Translations under genes and position numbers: made by a program
Assembly (NCBI RefSeq): GCF_052115025.1
Contig: NZ_JBFRFW010000014.1
Span: forward strand, 62,001 to 126,000
Direction: 5' to 3'
DNA: 64,000 nucleotides
Origin: Bradyrhizobium_A sp052115025
GTDB lineage: Bacteria > Pseudomonadota > Alphaproteobacteria > Rhizobiales > Xanthobacteraceae
Shown here: positions 25,004 to 32,476 of the stretch, piece after piece
How positions within the stretch are numbered: position 1 is the stretch's first letter
Layout of the letters: each line of letters begins with the position of its first letter
The notes under the pieces: generated by a model
Seen by the model: the letters and a program-made list of their open reading frames with translations, nothing else
Databases searched by the model: none
What the model was told of the DNA's origin: nothing

Positions 25004-26023
25004 TCAGGCCAGCTTGCCGACGGACTTCTCGAGCAGGTCCCAGGCATGATCGCCGTACTTGCCCTTCCACTCGGCGTAGAAGCCGGCCTGGCGCAGCTTG
25101 TCGCGGAACGGGCCGGTCTCCGGCTGGTTGATGATCAGCCCCTTGGCGGCGAGATCGTCACGGGTGGTGGCGTTGAGCTTCTCGGTGTCGGTGCGCTGCT
25201 TGAGCGCTGCGGCGTTGACGTTCTTCGCCACGATGGTGCGCACGTCCTCCGGCAGCTTTTCCCAGGCACGGCGGTTGGCCAGGAACCAGAAGCCGTCCCA
25301 CATGTGGTTGGTCAGCGAGCAGTATTTCTGGACCTCGTAGAGCTTGGCGGTCGCGATCAGCGCCAGCGGGTTCTCCTGACCTTCCACCACCTTGGTCTGC
25401 AGCGCCGAATAGACCTCGCTGAAGTTGATCGAGGCTGGCGCGGCGTCGAACGCCTTGAACATCGAGGTCCACAGCGGGGACACCGGTACGCGGATCTTGA
25501 AGCCCTTGAAGTCATCGGGGCCGTTGATCGGCTTGGTCGAGGACGTGGTCTGGCGGAAGCCGTTGTCCCAGATCTTGTCCATGACCGCGAGGTTGGCCTT
25601 GGCGATCTCGCCGCGGACATAGGCGCCGAGCTCGCCGTCCATGGCCTTCCAGACCGACTCGTAGTTCGGGAAGGCGAAGCCGATTCCGTTGATCGAGGCC
25701 GCCGGCACCAGCGTCGCCAGGATCAGGCCGGAGAGGGTGAAGAACTCGACGCCGCCCGAGCGGATCTGGCTCAGCATGTCGGTGTCGGAGCCGAGCTGGT
25801 TGTTGGGGAAGATCTGCAGGTCGAAGCGGCCGTTGGTCTCGGTCTTGATCGCCGCCGCCATCTCCTTGGCCCGCACGTTGAGCGGGTGCACGTCGGGCAG
25901 GTTGTTGGCGAACTTGAAGGTGAATTCCGCCTGCTGCGCGCGCGCCACATGCGGCGCGGCCACGCCGCCGACGAAGGTCATGGCGGCGGATGCCTTCAAC
26001 AGGGTGCGGCGCGAAAAGTTCAT
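25004..26023 (-). CDS. TRAP transporter substrate-binding protein (DctP family)
   Basis: A 339-residue periplasmic protein. Its signal peptide has a twin-arginine-like motif (NFSRRTLLKAS) and a cleavage site near ARA-QQ. The mature chain has the DctP core: HPLNVRAKEMAAAIK, FPNNQLGSDTDMLSQIRSGGVEFF, and the arginine carboxylate-binding region GFKIRVPVSPLW. GGGAG precedes the ATG at 26023. It forms an operon with the fused permease. The ligand is most likely a carboxylate; no closer assignment can be made. Confidence 0.92.
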   Translation of the reverse strand: MNFSRRTLLKASAAMTFVGGVAAPHVARAQQAEFTFKFANNLPDVHPLNVRAKEMAAAIKTETNGRFDLQIFPNNQLGSDTDMLSQIRSGGVEFFTLSGLILATLVPAASINGIGFAFPNYESVWKAMDGELGAYVRGEIAKANLAVMDKIWDNGFRQTTSSTKPINGPDDFKGFKIRVPVSPLWTSMFKAFDAAPASINFSEVYSALQTKVVEGQENPLALIATAKLYEVQKYCSLTNHMWDGFWFLANRRAWEKLPEDVRTIVAKNVNAAALKQRTDTEKLNATTRDDLAAKGLIINQPETGPFRDKLRQAGFYAEWKGKYGDHAWDLLEKSVGKLA

Positions 26024-26234
26024 CAGACGTTCTCCCACGAGACGTTTCTTGTTGGACACGGGTCGGCATCATACTGACCCGCTTTCAGCAGGTCACCAGC
26101 CTTGTTGGCGGTGATAATCCATCTGTGGGTGGAAATCGCCGCCGTGCGGGCCATTGGCATGGGCGCGGGCCCAATGCAAGCCGGCTGCAGGTCGCACCCG
26201 CCGGCAAACTATCTTCTCGCAAGGCGGCATTCAG

Positions 26235-26732
26235 TCAGATGTAATAGAAATCGTTTCCGGCGACGGAGACATGAAGTGTGAAGGCGGAGCCCGGCGAGGA
26301 GGCGCCTGCGGTCCGCCAGGCGCAAAGCAGTCCGGGTGATGGATCGACGATGGCGTTCGGGGCGTTGGCGCGATCGATCGCGGCCTGGATGAAGCTCGTA
26401 AAATCGCCTGAGCGGCGGTCCGAGGTGTTGTTGGCGATGCTCAGCATGTTCTGCAATCGGCCGACGATCCGTGAGTCGTAGTTGGGGTAGGTCTCGAACC
26501 CCGCGAATTGCCCTTTGGCCTTGATGATGTCGCGCAGCGTCGAGGCGCCGGGCGCCCCGAACCGCCCCGGGCGGTTGGTGAGGCGATTGACAAGGACGAG
26601 GTCCATCAGCGCCATGGCGCGGGTGGTATCACTGAGATTGAAACTGGCGAACGACGGTCCGCGGGCCTCCGACATCAGCAGCCGGGTTTCTGCCCCCTCG
26701 TCCGTATTGCGGTCCGGTAAGGTGATGGTCAT
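26235..26732 (-). CDS. Uncharacterised protein, weak resemblance to SleB-type cell-wall hydrolases
   Basis: A 165-residue product starting at ATG 26732 (MTITLPDRNTD). The segment LLMSEARGPSFASFN, then MDLVLVNRLTNRPGRFG and LRDIIKAKGQFAGFETYPNYD, loosely follows the hydrolase_2/SleB pattern (E-RG ... NR ... QF). The catalytic pattern is incomplete by eye and no signal peptide is seen, so the resemblance may be fortuitous. It is adjacent to and co-directional with another uncharacterised gene 41 bases upstream, suggesting a two-gene unit. Confidence 0.6.
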   Translation of the reverse strand: MTITLPDRNTDEGAETRLLMSEARGPSFASFNLSDTTRAMALMDLVLVNRLTNRPGRFGAPGASTLRDIIKAKGQFAGFETYPNYDSRIVGRLQNMLSIANNTSDRRSGDFTSFIQAAIDRANAPNAIVDPSPGLLCAWRTAGASSPGSAFTLHVSVAGNDFYYI

Positions 26733-26773
26733 CGTCAATGTCCTGGTCGGCAATGTTGTCGGGAAACGCGTGA

Positions 26774-27259
26774 TCACCGGATAGAAGAAAGCCTGATGTC
26801 GAGATGCGCGCCGCTGTGTGCGCAGCGCGCCACCAGCTGTTCGACCCAGGGCCGGGTCACCCGGTAGGTGCTGCCGCGCAGGTCCCGGTCGGAAGCGACG
26901 ACGTCCTTGCGCAGATCGAGGATGCGACGTGAGCTGGCCAGATCGTTGGTGCCTGGCTCCCAGAGCACAATGCGGTGGGCGCGGCGCCAGATCACCCATG
27001 CGCTGCGGCTGCCGTCTGCCGCCTGCTCTCCGAGAATGCAGATCCTGTTGTGTCGCTGCGCGCGGCCGCTGGTGCGGACATAGCGCGCCACGGGTGTCGC
27101 CATGGCGGCAAAGGCCGGGTCGGTCCGCACGTCGAAATCACGTGGGGCGGGTTGCGCGGATACAGAGCCGGTGAACATGCAGGCCTGCATCACCGCGACG
27201 AGACAAGCCGCGACGGGGCGGGCGGAGAGCGGGCGGGCATGCGCCTGACGACAGGACAT
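26774..27259 (-). CDS. Predicted secreted protein of unknown function
   Basis: Start chosen at ATG 27259 gives 161 residues with a signal peptide (ARPVAACLVAVMQACMFTG, cleavage near VSA-QP). The mature part, about 125 residues, contains two or three cysteines (ICILGE, ARCAHS) and polar sequence such as TSGRAQRHNRICILGEQAADGS, with alternating hydrophobic residues suggesting a small beta-rich fold. No family recognised. It lies upstream of, and in the same direction as, the SleB-like gene, and divergent from the SDR gene. Confidence 0.65.
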   Translation of the reverse strand: MSCRQAHARPLSARPVAACLVAVMQACMFTGSVSAQPAPRDFDVRTDPAFAAMATPVARYVRTSGRAQRHNRICILGEQAADGSRSAWVIWRRAHRIVLWEPGTNDLASSRRILDLRKDVVASDRDLRGSTYRVTRPWVEQLVARCAHSGAHLDIRLSSIR

Positions 27260-27494
27260 GATGGCACCTTTGCGGGGCAGCGATCGCAGGGTGTCGAGCA
27301 AGCCGTGCATGAGCATACGCGCGTGGACGGGGGAAAGACAGTCGTTCGCCAGCGACAAGGTTGACGGAAGCCGGATCGAGGGTGGACAACCGGCCATCGT
27401 GTGCTGTCACGCGCCATCGGCATGGTCGCGGTTCTCCCGGGGGGCAGGGCTCCGTGACCGGCGGGATCGCCGAGAATAATGAAGGGGATGAGAC

Positions 27495-28280
27495 ATGACG
27501 GAACGACATTCGGCGGAGCGCGGCGTTGCGGTCGTGACCGGCGGTGGATCGGGAATTGGGCTCGCCATCGCGGATGCGCTCGCGGGCGAGGGCTGGAAAC
27601 TGCTGGTCGCGGACCTGTCGTCGGACGCACTGCGGGGGGCGCAGGAGCGCCTCGCACCGCATGGCGCCGACCGCGTCCGATATGTGCAGATGGATGTTGC
27701 CGATGAGGCCAGCGTGATCGCCGGGCTTCAGGGCTGCGAGACCGGTTTCGGGCCGGTGCGGGGCCTGGTCAACTCCGCCGGCATCGGCCGTGACGTGCCG
27801 TTCTTCGACACCAGCGTGCAGCTGTTTCGCAAGATCCTCGACGTCAATCTGGTCGGCACCTTCGTGGTCGCCCGCGAGGTCGGTCGCCTGATGAAAGCCC
27901 ATGGCGGCGGCGCCATCGTCAATATCGCGTCGGTGTCGGGCCTGCGTGGCAATATCGGGCGCGCCGCCTATGGCGCCTCCAAGGGCGGCGTGGTGACGCT
28001 GACCCAGGTCATGGCCAGCGAGCTTGCGCCCGACGGCATCCGCGTCAATGCGATCGCGCCGGGGCCGATCGAGACGCCGATGGTCAAGGCGATGCACAAC
28101 GACGAGGTGCGGGCCGGCTGGCTCAAGGTGGTGCCGCAGCGCCGCTATGCCGCGCCCGAGGAAATCGCGGGGGCGGCGGCATTTCTGCTGGACGACGGCA
28201 AATCCAGCTTCGTCACCGGACAGGTGCTGGCGGTGGACGGCGGCTTCACGGCGGCGGGACTGCTGCCGGCCTATCCCTGA
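27495..28280 (+). CDS. Short-chain dehydrogenase/reductase
   Basis: A 261-residue classical SDR. The NAD(P) glycine motif is VVTGGGSGIGLAIA (residues 12-25). NSAGIG marks the NNAG position, the catalytic Ser-Tyr-Lys triad is NIASVSGLRG with YGASKGG, and IAPGPIETPMV is the conserved PG turn. The acidic DLSS after strand 2 suggests NAD preference. FabG-type or 3-hydroxyacyl/sugar alcohol dehydrogenases fit equally; substrate is unknown. The ATG has a GGGATGAG-rich upstream region. Confidence 0.92.
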   Translation: MTERHSAERGVAVVTGGGSGIGLAIADALAGEGWKLLVADLSSDALRGAQERLAPHGADRVRYVQMDVADEASVIAGLQGCETGFGPVRGLVNSAGIGRDVPFFDTSVQLFRKILDVNLVGTFVVAREVGRLMKAHGGGAIVNIASVSGLRGNIGRAAYGASKGGVVTLTQVMASELAPDGIRVNAIAPGPIETPMVKAMHNDEVRAGWLKVVPQRRYAAPEEIAGAAAFLLDDGKSSFVTGQVLAVDGGFTAAGLLPAYP

Positions 28281-28283
28281 CAG

Positions 28284-29171
28284 CTATTGCGGAAATGGCA
28301 GTGAGGTGCGCAGCCCCGCGTGCGACATCGGATTGACGAGGCTCGCGGAGGTCGGTCGCGTCGCCTGCGACTGGCTCCCGGGTACCGGGAATGCGTAACC
28401 CAGGATGGTCTTGACCACGAGGCGGTCGGATGCGGCCGTCATGCCGTAACCGACGCCGAAATTGACATCGATCTCTCCGACCTTGAAATCGGTCACGGCG
28501 AACAGCGTGTGCTGCTGCTCGGAAAACTTGCCAAAATGCCCGAACTCGCCGAAGTCGGCGTAGTATTCGAGGCCGACGAACAGGTCCTGGTCGAGCTTGC
28601 GCGCCAGCCGCGCCGCGGGCGCGAAGTCGACCTCGCCATAGCGGCCGAAGCTGACGTCGACGATCGGGTTGACGATGAATTCGTAGTCGGCGTTGCGCAC
28701 GCCGATGATCGGGCGGATCTCGAGGCCGTAGCGCGACTGCGAGAAACGCGGCGTGGTGTAGCTGAACTCAAAATTGACGCCGTAGAAGAAGTTGCGCTGC
28801 TCGGCCTGCGGCGACACGAACAGGGTGCGGAGCTTGAATGCGTCGGACAGGAACTGGCGGTCCTGGATGGCGAACGGCAGGTACAGGCCGATCTCCCACC
28901 ATTCGGTCAGGCCGTAGGCGAATTCGGGTGTGCCGTTGAGGCTGCCGTTCGAGACGATCCCGCCGGGAAACGGCGGCTGCTTCAGGCCGAGGCCGACGTA
29001 ATTCAGATGCTGCTGCACGGTAAACTGGCCGACTGCCGCAATGCCGGCGTTATAGACCTGGATCTCGTCCGTGGCCGCAGCTGGACTGGCCAGGGCGATC
29101 CACAGCAGCCCGGCCGCGGCACCGCAGTGCACGGTGCTGGTGGATGAAAATGGAAGAGCTGGGGTCGCCAT
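28284..29171 (-). CDS. Outer-membrane beta-barrel-type protein, unknown function
   Basis: A 295-residue product with a signal peptide (cleavage near AAA-TD) and many alternating amphipathic strands rich in Gly, Phe and Tyr, for example WWEIGLYLPFAIQ, FFYGVNFEFSYTT, FVGLEYYADFGEFG and VNFGVGYGM. A barrel of about 10-12 strands embedded in the outer membrane is likely. The family resembles proteins beside copper or other metal systems in related genomes, but nothing decisive is seen. It is convergent with the SDR gene. The final 30 residues are polar. Confidence 0.65.
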   Translation of the reverse strand: MATPALPFSSTSTVHCGAAAGLLWIALASPAAATDEIQVYNAGIAAVGQFTVQQHLNYVGLGLKQPPFPGGIVSNGSLNGTPEFAYGLTEWWEIGLYLPFAIQDRQFLSDAFKLRTLFVSPQAEQRNFFYGVNFEFSYTTPRFSQSRYGLEIRPIIGVRNADYEFIVNPIVDVSFGRYGEVDFAPAARLARKLDQDLFVGLEYYADFGEFGHFGKFSEQQHTLFAVTDFKVGEIDVNFGVGYGMTAASDRLVVKTILGYAFPVPGSQSQATRPTSASLVNPMSHAGLRTSLPFPQ

Positions 29172-29605
29172 GACGGATCACCGGCGTCACAAATTAGAAC
29201 GATTCTAAAATTTCTATACTGAGCCTGCGTGTGCCGGTCAATGATGCAAGCGCATTGAATTTGCGTGATCGACAATGCCGAAAGCGCTGCCTGGCATCGA
29301 TCGCCAGCCAATTGCTTCGCTGTGAGGGTGCGTGGATGAAGGTGCAGCCCACGCGACCGTTTTCTGGCTTCCTTTCGCGTGACGGCCGCGTTGTTGGACC
29401 GAATTGCTGGACCGAAGCGTTCGCGCGTGCCGACGCCGGGGCATTCGGCTAAAGGCTTCTGCCGTCTGCAGAAAACTCCATCCAAATATATTCCATAATA
29501 TACCTTATGCGAATGAGGCTGTGGCGAAGCCAGGGTGCCGGTAGCCCTCGACCCTTCGTGCCGGATTGCCTCGATAGGCTCTCGGGCCTGCCAACGGGCC
29601 TACCG

Positions 29606-30304
29606 TCAGCGGCCCGCCTTGCGTCCGCCAGCGGCTTGCCGAGCCTCATGGTCGAGCTGCAGGAACATGGCGAGTGCCAGACGGTCGATCATTTCCTCGG
29701 CTTCGATTCCGACCGTCCTGGGCTTGTTCTGGATGGCATTGATCAAAGTGCCGAACACCATCTGGAACGCGAAGGCGATCGTCCGCTCCTTGGCGGCCCG
29801 CCGTCCCCGGCCCATCCGGGCCAGCAGCCGTGGCATGGCCAGGGCGACGATGGCGCTGCCGGTCTCGCTGACCGTGAGCCAGCGTCCCGGCTGCACCGCC
29901 TTGTATTGCATCGCCGCCCGCAGCACGCCGGCGTTGTCGCGGATTGCGGCAGTGACCACCGCGACGACGTCATGGCAGACCGCCGCGAGACTGGCCTCGG
30001 TGCGGTCGTCGTCGGTCAGCGCTGCGTCGATGGCCACAAGGCACCGCCTGGTCACCAGTGACATCAGCGCGGCGAAGAACGCGTCCTTGCTCTCGAACCG
30101 GCCGTAGAACGCCCCGATGGTGACGCCGAGGCGCCCGCACAGCTCGTCGATCGAGAGCGCGTCGAACGAGCAGTCGCGCAGCATGGCGGCGCCGGTCTCC
30201 AGCAGCGCCACGGTGGTCTCCTGGCTGCGCCGCTGACGGGTCGGACGAATACCGGGCAGATCCTGCACCAGCGGCCAGCCGGTGATCTCGATGGCCTCAC
30301 TCAC
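29606..30304 (-). CDS. TetR/AcrR-family repressor
   Basis: A 232-residue regulator with an N-terminal helix-turn-helix (about residues 24-70: RQRRSQETTVALLETGAA ... LSIDELCGRLGVTIGAFYGRFESKDAFF, the family signature) and a helical ligand-binding C-terminal domain. The GTG start at 30304 leaves a predicted -10 box TATAAT (30337-30342, minus strand) and -35 TTGTGC (30360-30365, 17-base spacing). The gene is divergent from the ferredoxin and P450 genes and the 30339-30354 palindrome overlaps both promoters, so autorepression and control of the P450 pair are likely. Ligand unknown. Confidence 0.88.
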   Translation of the reverse strand: MSEAIEITGWPLVQDLPGIRPTRQRRSQETTVALLETGAAMLRDCSFDALSIDELCGRLGVTIGAFYGRFESKDAFFAALMSLVTRRCLVAIDAALTDDDRTEASLAAVCHDVVAVVTAAIRDNAGVLRAAMQYKAVQPGRWLTVSETGSAIVALAMPRLLARMGRGRRAAKERTIAFAFQMVFGTLINAIQNKPRTVGIEAEEMIDRLALAMFLQLDHEARQAAGGRKAGR

Positions 30305-30325
30305 GCACGCCTCGCCAAAATCATA

Positions 30326-30365
30326 TTGACAGCTATATTATAGTCGAGACTATATTCTTGCACAA
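30326..30365. promoter_or_regulatory. Divergent promoters with 16-bp operator between tetR and ferredoxin-P450 genes
   Basis: TATAGTC-GA-GACTATA at 30339-30354 is a perfect inverted repeat. On the plus strand, TTGACA (30326-30331) and TATATT (30351-30356, 19-base spacer) bracket it. On the minus strand, TATAAT (30337-30342) with TTGTGC (30360-30365, 17-base spacer) serves tetR. A TetR dimer bound at the palindrome would block both promoters. Boxes are by eye. Confidence 0.65.
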
Positions 30366-30463
30366 CAGAAGGGGCGGTCCGCGCGCATGATGCGGACGAG
30401 ACCCCTCTCCCGATCGCCGCCGCAGCTTGCGCCGGCCATCGGATGCTCAAGGGAGGATTTTGG

Positions 30464-30673
30464 ATGCAAGCCAAGATCAGACTGCGCGTCGATCCCGACA
30501 AGTGCCAGGGCCACAGCCGCTGCAAATCGCTGGCGCCCGAGCTGTTCGAGCTCGACGAATACGGCAACGCTCATGAAATCGGCGACGGCTCGGTGCCGGA
30601 GGAACTGGTCGACAAGGCCTACCTCGCCAAGTCCAACTGTCCGGAACTCGCCATCGAAATCATTGAAGACTGA
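30464..30673 (+). CDS. P450-associated ferredoxin (CxxHxxC...CP type)
   Basis: A 69-residue ferredoxin starting at ATG 30464 after GGGAGG. The cluster motif is KCQGHSRCK with the last ligand in NCPEL. A histidine sits where the second cysteine of ordinary ferredoxins would be (C-x2-H-x2-C-xn-C-P), the variant known from Rhodopseudomonas palustris ferredoxins that serve cytochromes P450. Such proteins usually carry a three-iron or four-iron cluster and pass one electron to the P450. The P450 gene starts 110 bases downstream; no ferredoxin reductase gene is in the window, so a separate one must be used. Confidence 0.92.
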   Translation: MQAKIRLRVDPDKCQGHSRCKSLAPELFELDEYGNAHEIGDGSVPEELVDKAYLAKSNCPELAIEIIED

Positions 30674-30783
30674 CGCGCCCCCGCGTGCTGCAGCTGGCCT
30701 GCTGCGCGCGCGTTCGCGAACGGAGGCCGTCTACGATTCACGTCTGAGCCTGATCTTGCATCAACCGCCGAGGGATGACGCCC

Positions 30784-31971
30784 ATGAGCTCTACGCCTGT
30801 GACCGACTGGCTGAACGATTTCGACCACACCAATCCCGTCTGGACGAACGATCCCTTCCCGATCTGGGATGAGCTGCGGTCCAAATGCCCGGTCGCCCAT
30901 AGCGAGCGTTTCCTCGGCGTCTACCTGCCCACCACCTACGAGGCGGTCAAGGAGATCGCCTACGACACCGAGCACTTCTCGTCGCGCCGCGTGGTGGTGC
31001 GCCATGTGCGTCCGGAGCCCGTCATCCCCTCGCCGCCGATCACCTCGGATCCGCCATTCCACAAGAGCGCCAAGCAAGTGCTGCTGCCGCCGTTCACGCC
31101 GGACGCGGTGAAGAAGATCGAGCCGCGCGTGCGCGCGATCTGCAACGAGCTGATCGACCAACTGATCGGGGATGGCCGCTGCGATGCCGCGGCGCAATAT
31201 GCCAAGCACATTCCGGTGCGCACCATCGCCCATATGCTCGGCATTCCCGAGGGCGACAGCCCGCGCTTCATCACCTGGATCCACGAGATCCTGGAGCTTG
31301 GCGTGCACGACGACACCGTGCTGATGAAGGCGGTGAAGGAGATGAGCGCCTACTTCGTCGATCACATCGAGGAACGCAAGTCGCGGCCGCGGGATGATCT
31401 CATCATGGACCTGATGCGGGCGCGGATGCCGGACGGCACGCCGTTCTCGGATGCCCATGTGCTGGGGTCGCTGCGGCTGCTGCTGATCGCCGGCATCGAC
31501 ACCACCTGGAGCGCGATCGGCTCCTCGTTCTGGCATCTGGCGAAGACCCCGGCCGACCGGCGGCGTCTCGTGGCCGAGCCCGAATTGATGCCGTTCGCGA
31601 TCGAGGAATTCCTGCGCGCCTATGCGCCGGTGACGATGGCGCGCGAAGTGATGAAAGAGACCGTGGTCAGCGGTTGCCCGATCAAGCCGGGCAACATGGT
31701 GCTGCTGTCATTTCCAGCTGCCAACCGCGACCCGGCCATGTTCCCCGACGCCGACAAGGTGATCCTCGACCGCAAGGAGAACCGCCACGCGGCTTTCGGC
31801 CTCGGCATTCACCGCTGTGTCGGCTCCAATCTGGCACGCATGGAGATGACGGTAGCGCTTCAGGAATGGCTGAAGCGGATTCCGGAATTCAGCCTCGATC
31901 CTGCCGGCGCGGTGACATGGTCCGAAGGGACGGTGCGCGGCCCGCGCCAGCTGCCGCTGCTGTTGGGCTGA
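30784..31971 (+). CDS. Cytochrome P450 monooxygenase (bacterial CYP)
   Basis: About 395 residues. The heme-binding loop is FGLGIHRCVGSNLARME (about residues 340-356, cysteine ligand), the I-helix oxygen groove is LLLIAGIDTTWSAI, and the K-helix ExxR appears in FAIEEFLRAY. An ERR-like RPD/NRD follows. Soluble class I type: it needs a ferredoxin and reductase. ATG 30784 has GAGGGA upstream; ATG 30775 is an alternative three codons earlier. The acid residue before the threonine pair (ID-TT) is the normal proton relay. The TetR operator suggests substrate-induced catabolism or detoxification. CYP subfamily cannot be assigned by eye. Confidence 0.95.
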   Translation: MSSTPVTDWLNDFDHTNPVWTNDPFPIWDELRSKCPVAHSERFLGVYLPTTYEAVKEIAYDTEHFSSRRVVVRHVRPEPVIPSPPITSDPPFHKSAKQVLLPPFTPDAVKKIEPRVRAICNELIDQLIGDGRCDAAAQYAKHIPVRTIAHMLGIPEGDSPRFITWIHEILELGVHDDTVLMKAVKEMSAYFVDHIEERKSRPRDDLIMDLMRARMPDGTPFSDAHVLGSLRLLLIAGIDTTWSAIGSSFWHLAKTPADRRRLVAEPELMPFAIEEFLRAYAPVTMAREVMKETVVSGCPIKPGNMVLLSFPAANRDPAMFPDADKVILDRKENRHAAFGLGIHRCVGSNLARMEMTVALQEWLKRIPEFSLDPAGAVTWSEGTVRGPRQLPLLLG

Positions 31972-31981
31972 CGGATAGCGA

Positions 31982-32476
31982 TCACCGCTCTGACCGGGCG
32001 ACGAAGTGGTGGCCGTCCCACACCAGTGTGGACGGCGGTTCGGCCGTCGCCGGGCTGATGTCGAGCCCTACCTTTCCGTCACGGCTGGTCAGCGTGACAT
32101 CCCGCGCCTGCAGACGCAGCACCCGGCGGTAGGGGCCGCCGGCCGAGACATAGATATCGTGCCGGCATCCCGCCGCGTTACAGATCGCGGCGCGTTCGGC
32201 ACAGGCGAAGTCCTCGAAATGCAGCGCGATGAAGCGCGCCTGCGGGGTGCCCAGCGACACCGCGAAATAGTGCGTTGCCGCGGGTGAAACGCCGCAGGCC
32301 CGTGCCTGCTGCTCGACCTGGATGCGAACTTCCACGGGCAGTTGCGCGATGTGCTCCGGGCTCCAGGGATTTTCGCCGGCGAGCCCGCCGCGGGCGACCG
32401 CGCGCTGCGTGGCCGGCAGCAGCAATAGCGCCAGCAGCAGGCTGGGTGTGATCGATCGTCTCGTCCACGCGCTCAT
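31982..32476 (-). CDS. Secreted protein at the 3' end of the efflux operon, unknown function
   Basis: A 164-residue protein whose ATG overlaps the stop of the RND pump gene (TGATG), so its translation is coupled to the pump. It has a signal peptide (SITPSLLLALLLLPATQ, cleavage near ARG or AVA-RG) and four cysteines (ACGVS, DFACAE, AICN, AGCRH), which could form two disulfides or bind metal. The rest is a compact beta-rich domain by hydrophobic pattern. No family recognised. Coupling suggests a periplasmic accessory of the metal pump. It is convergent with the P450 gene. Confidence 0.7.
   Translation of the reverse strand: MSAWTRRSITPSLLLALLLLPATQRAVARGGLAGENPWSPEHIAQLPVEVRIQVEQQARACGVSPAATHYFAVSLGTPQARFIALHFEDFACAERAAICNAAGCRHDIYVSAGGPYRRVLRLQARDVTLTSRDGKVGLDISPATAEPPSTLVWDGHHFVARSER

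Noticed and set aside
29172..29605. Gene in the 434-base gap between the outer-membrane-type gene and tetR
   Set aside because: Frames are short, overlap both strands and have no ribosome-binding site or recognisable sequence; I see nothing else in this stretch.
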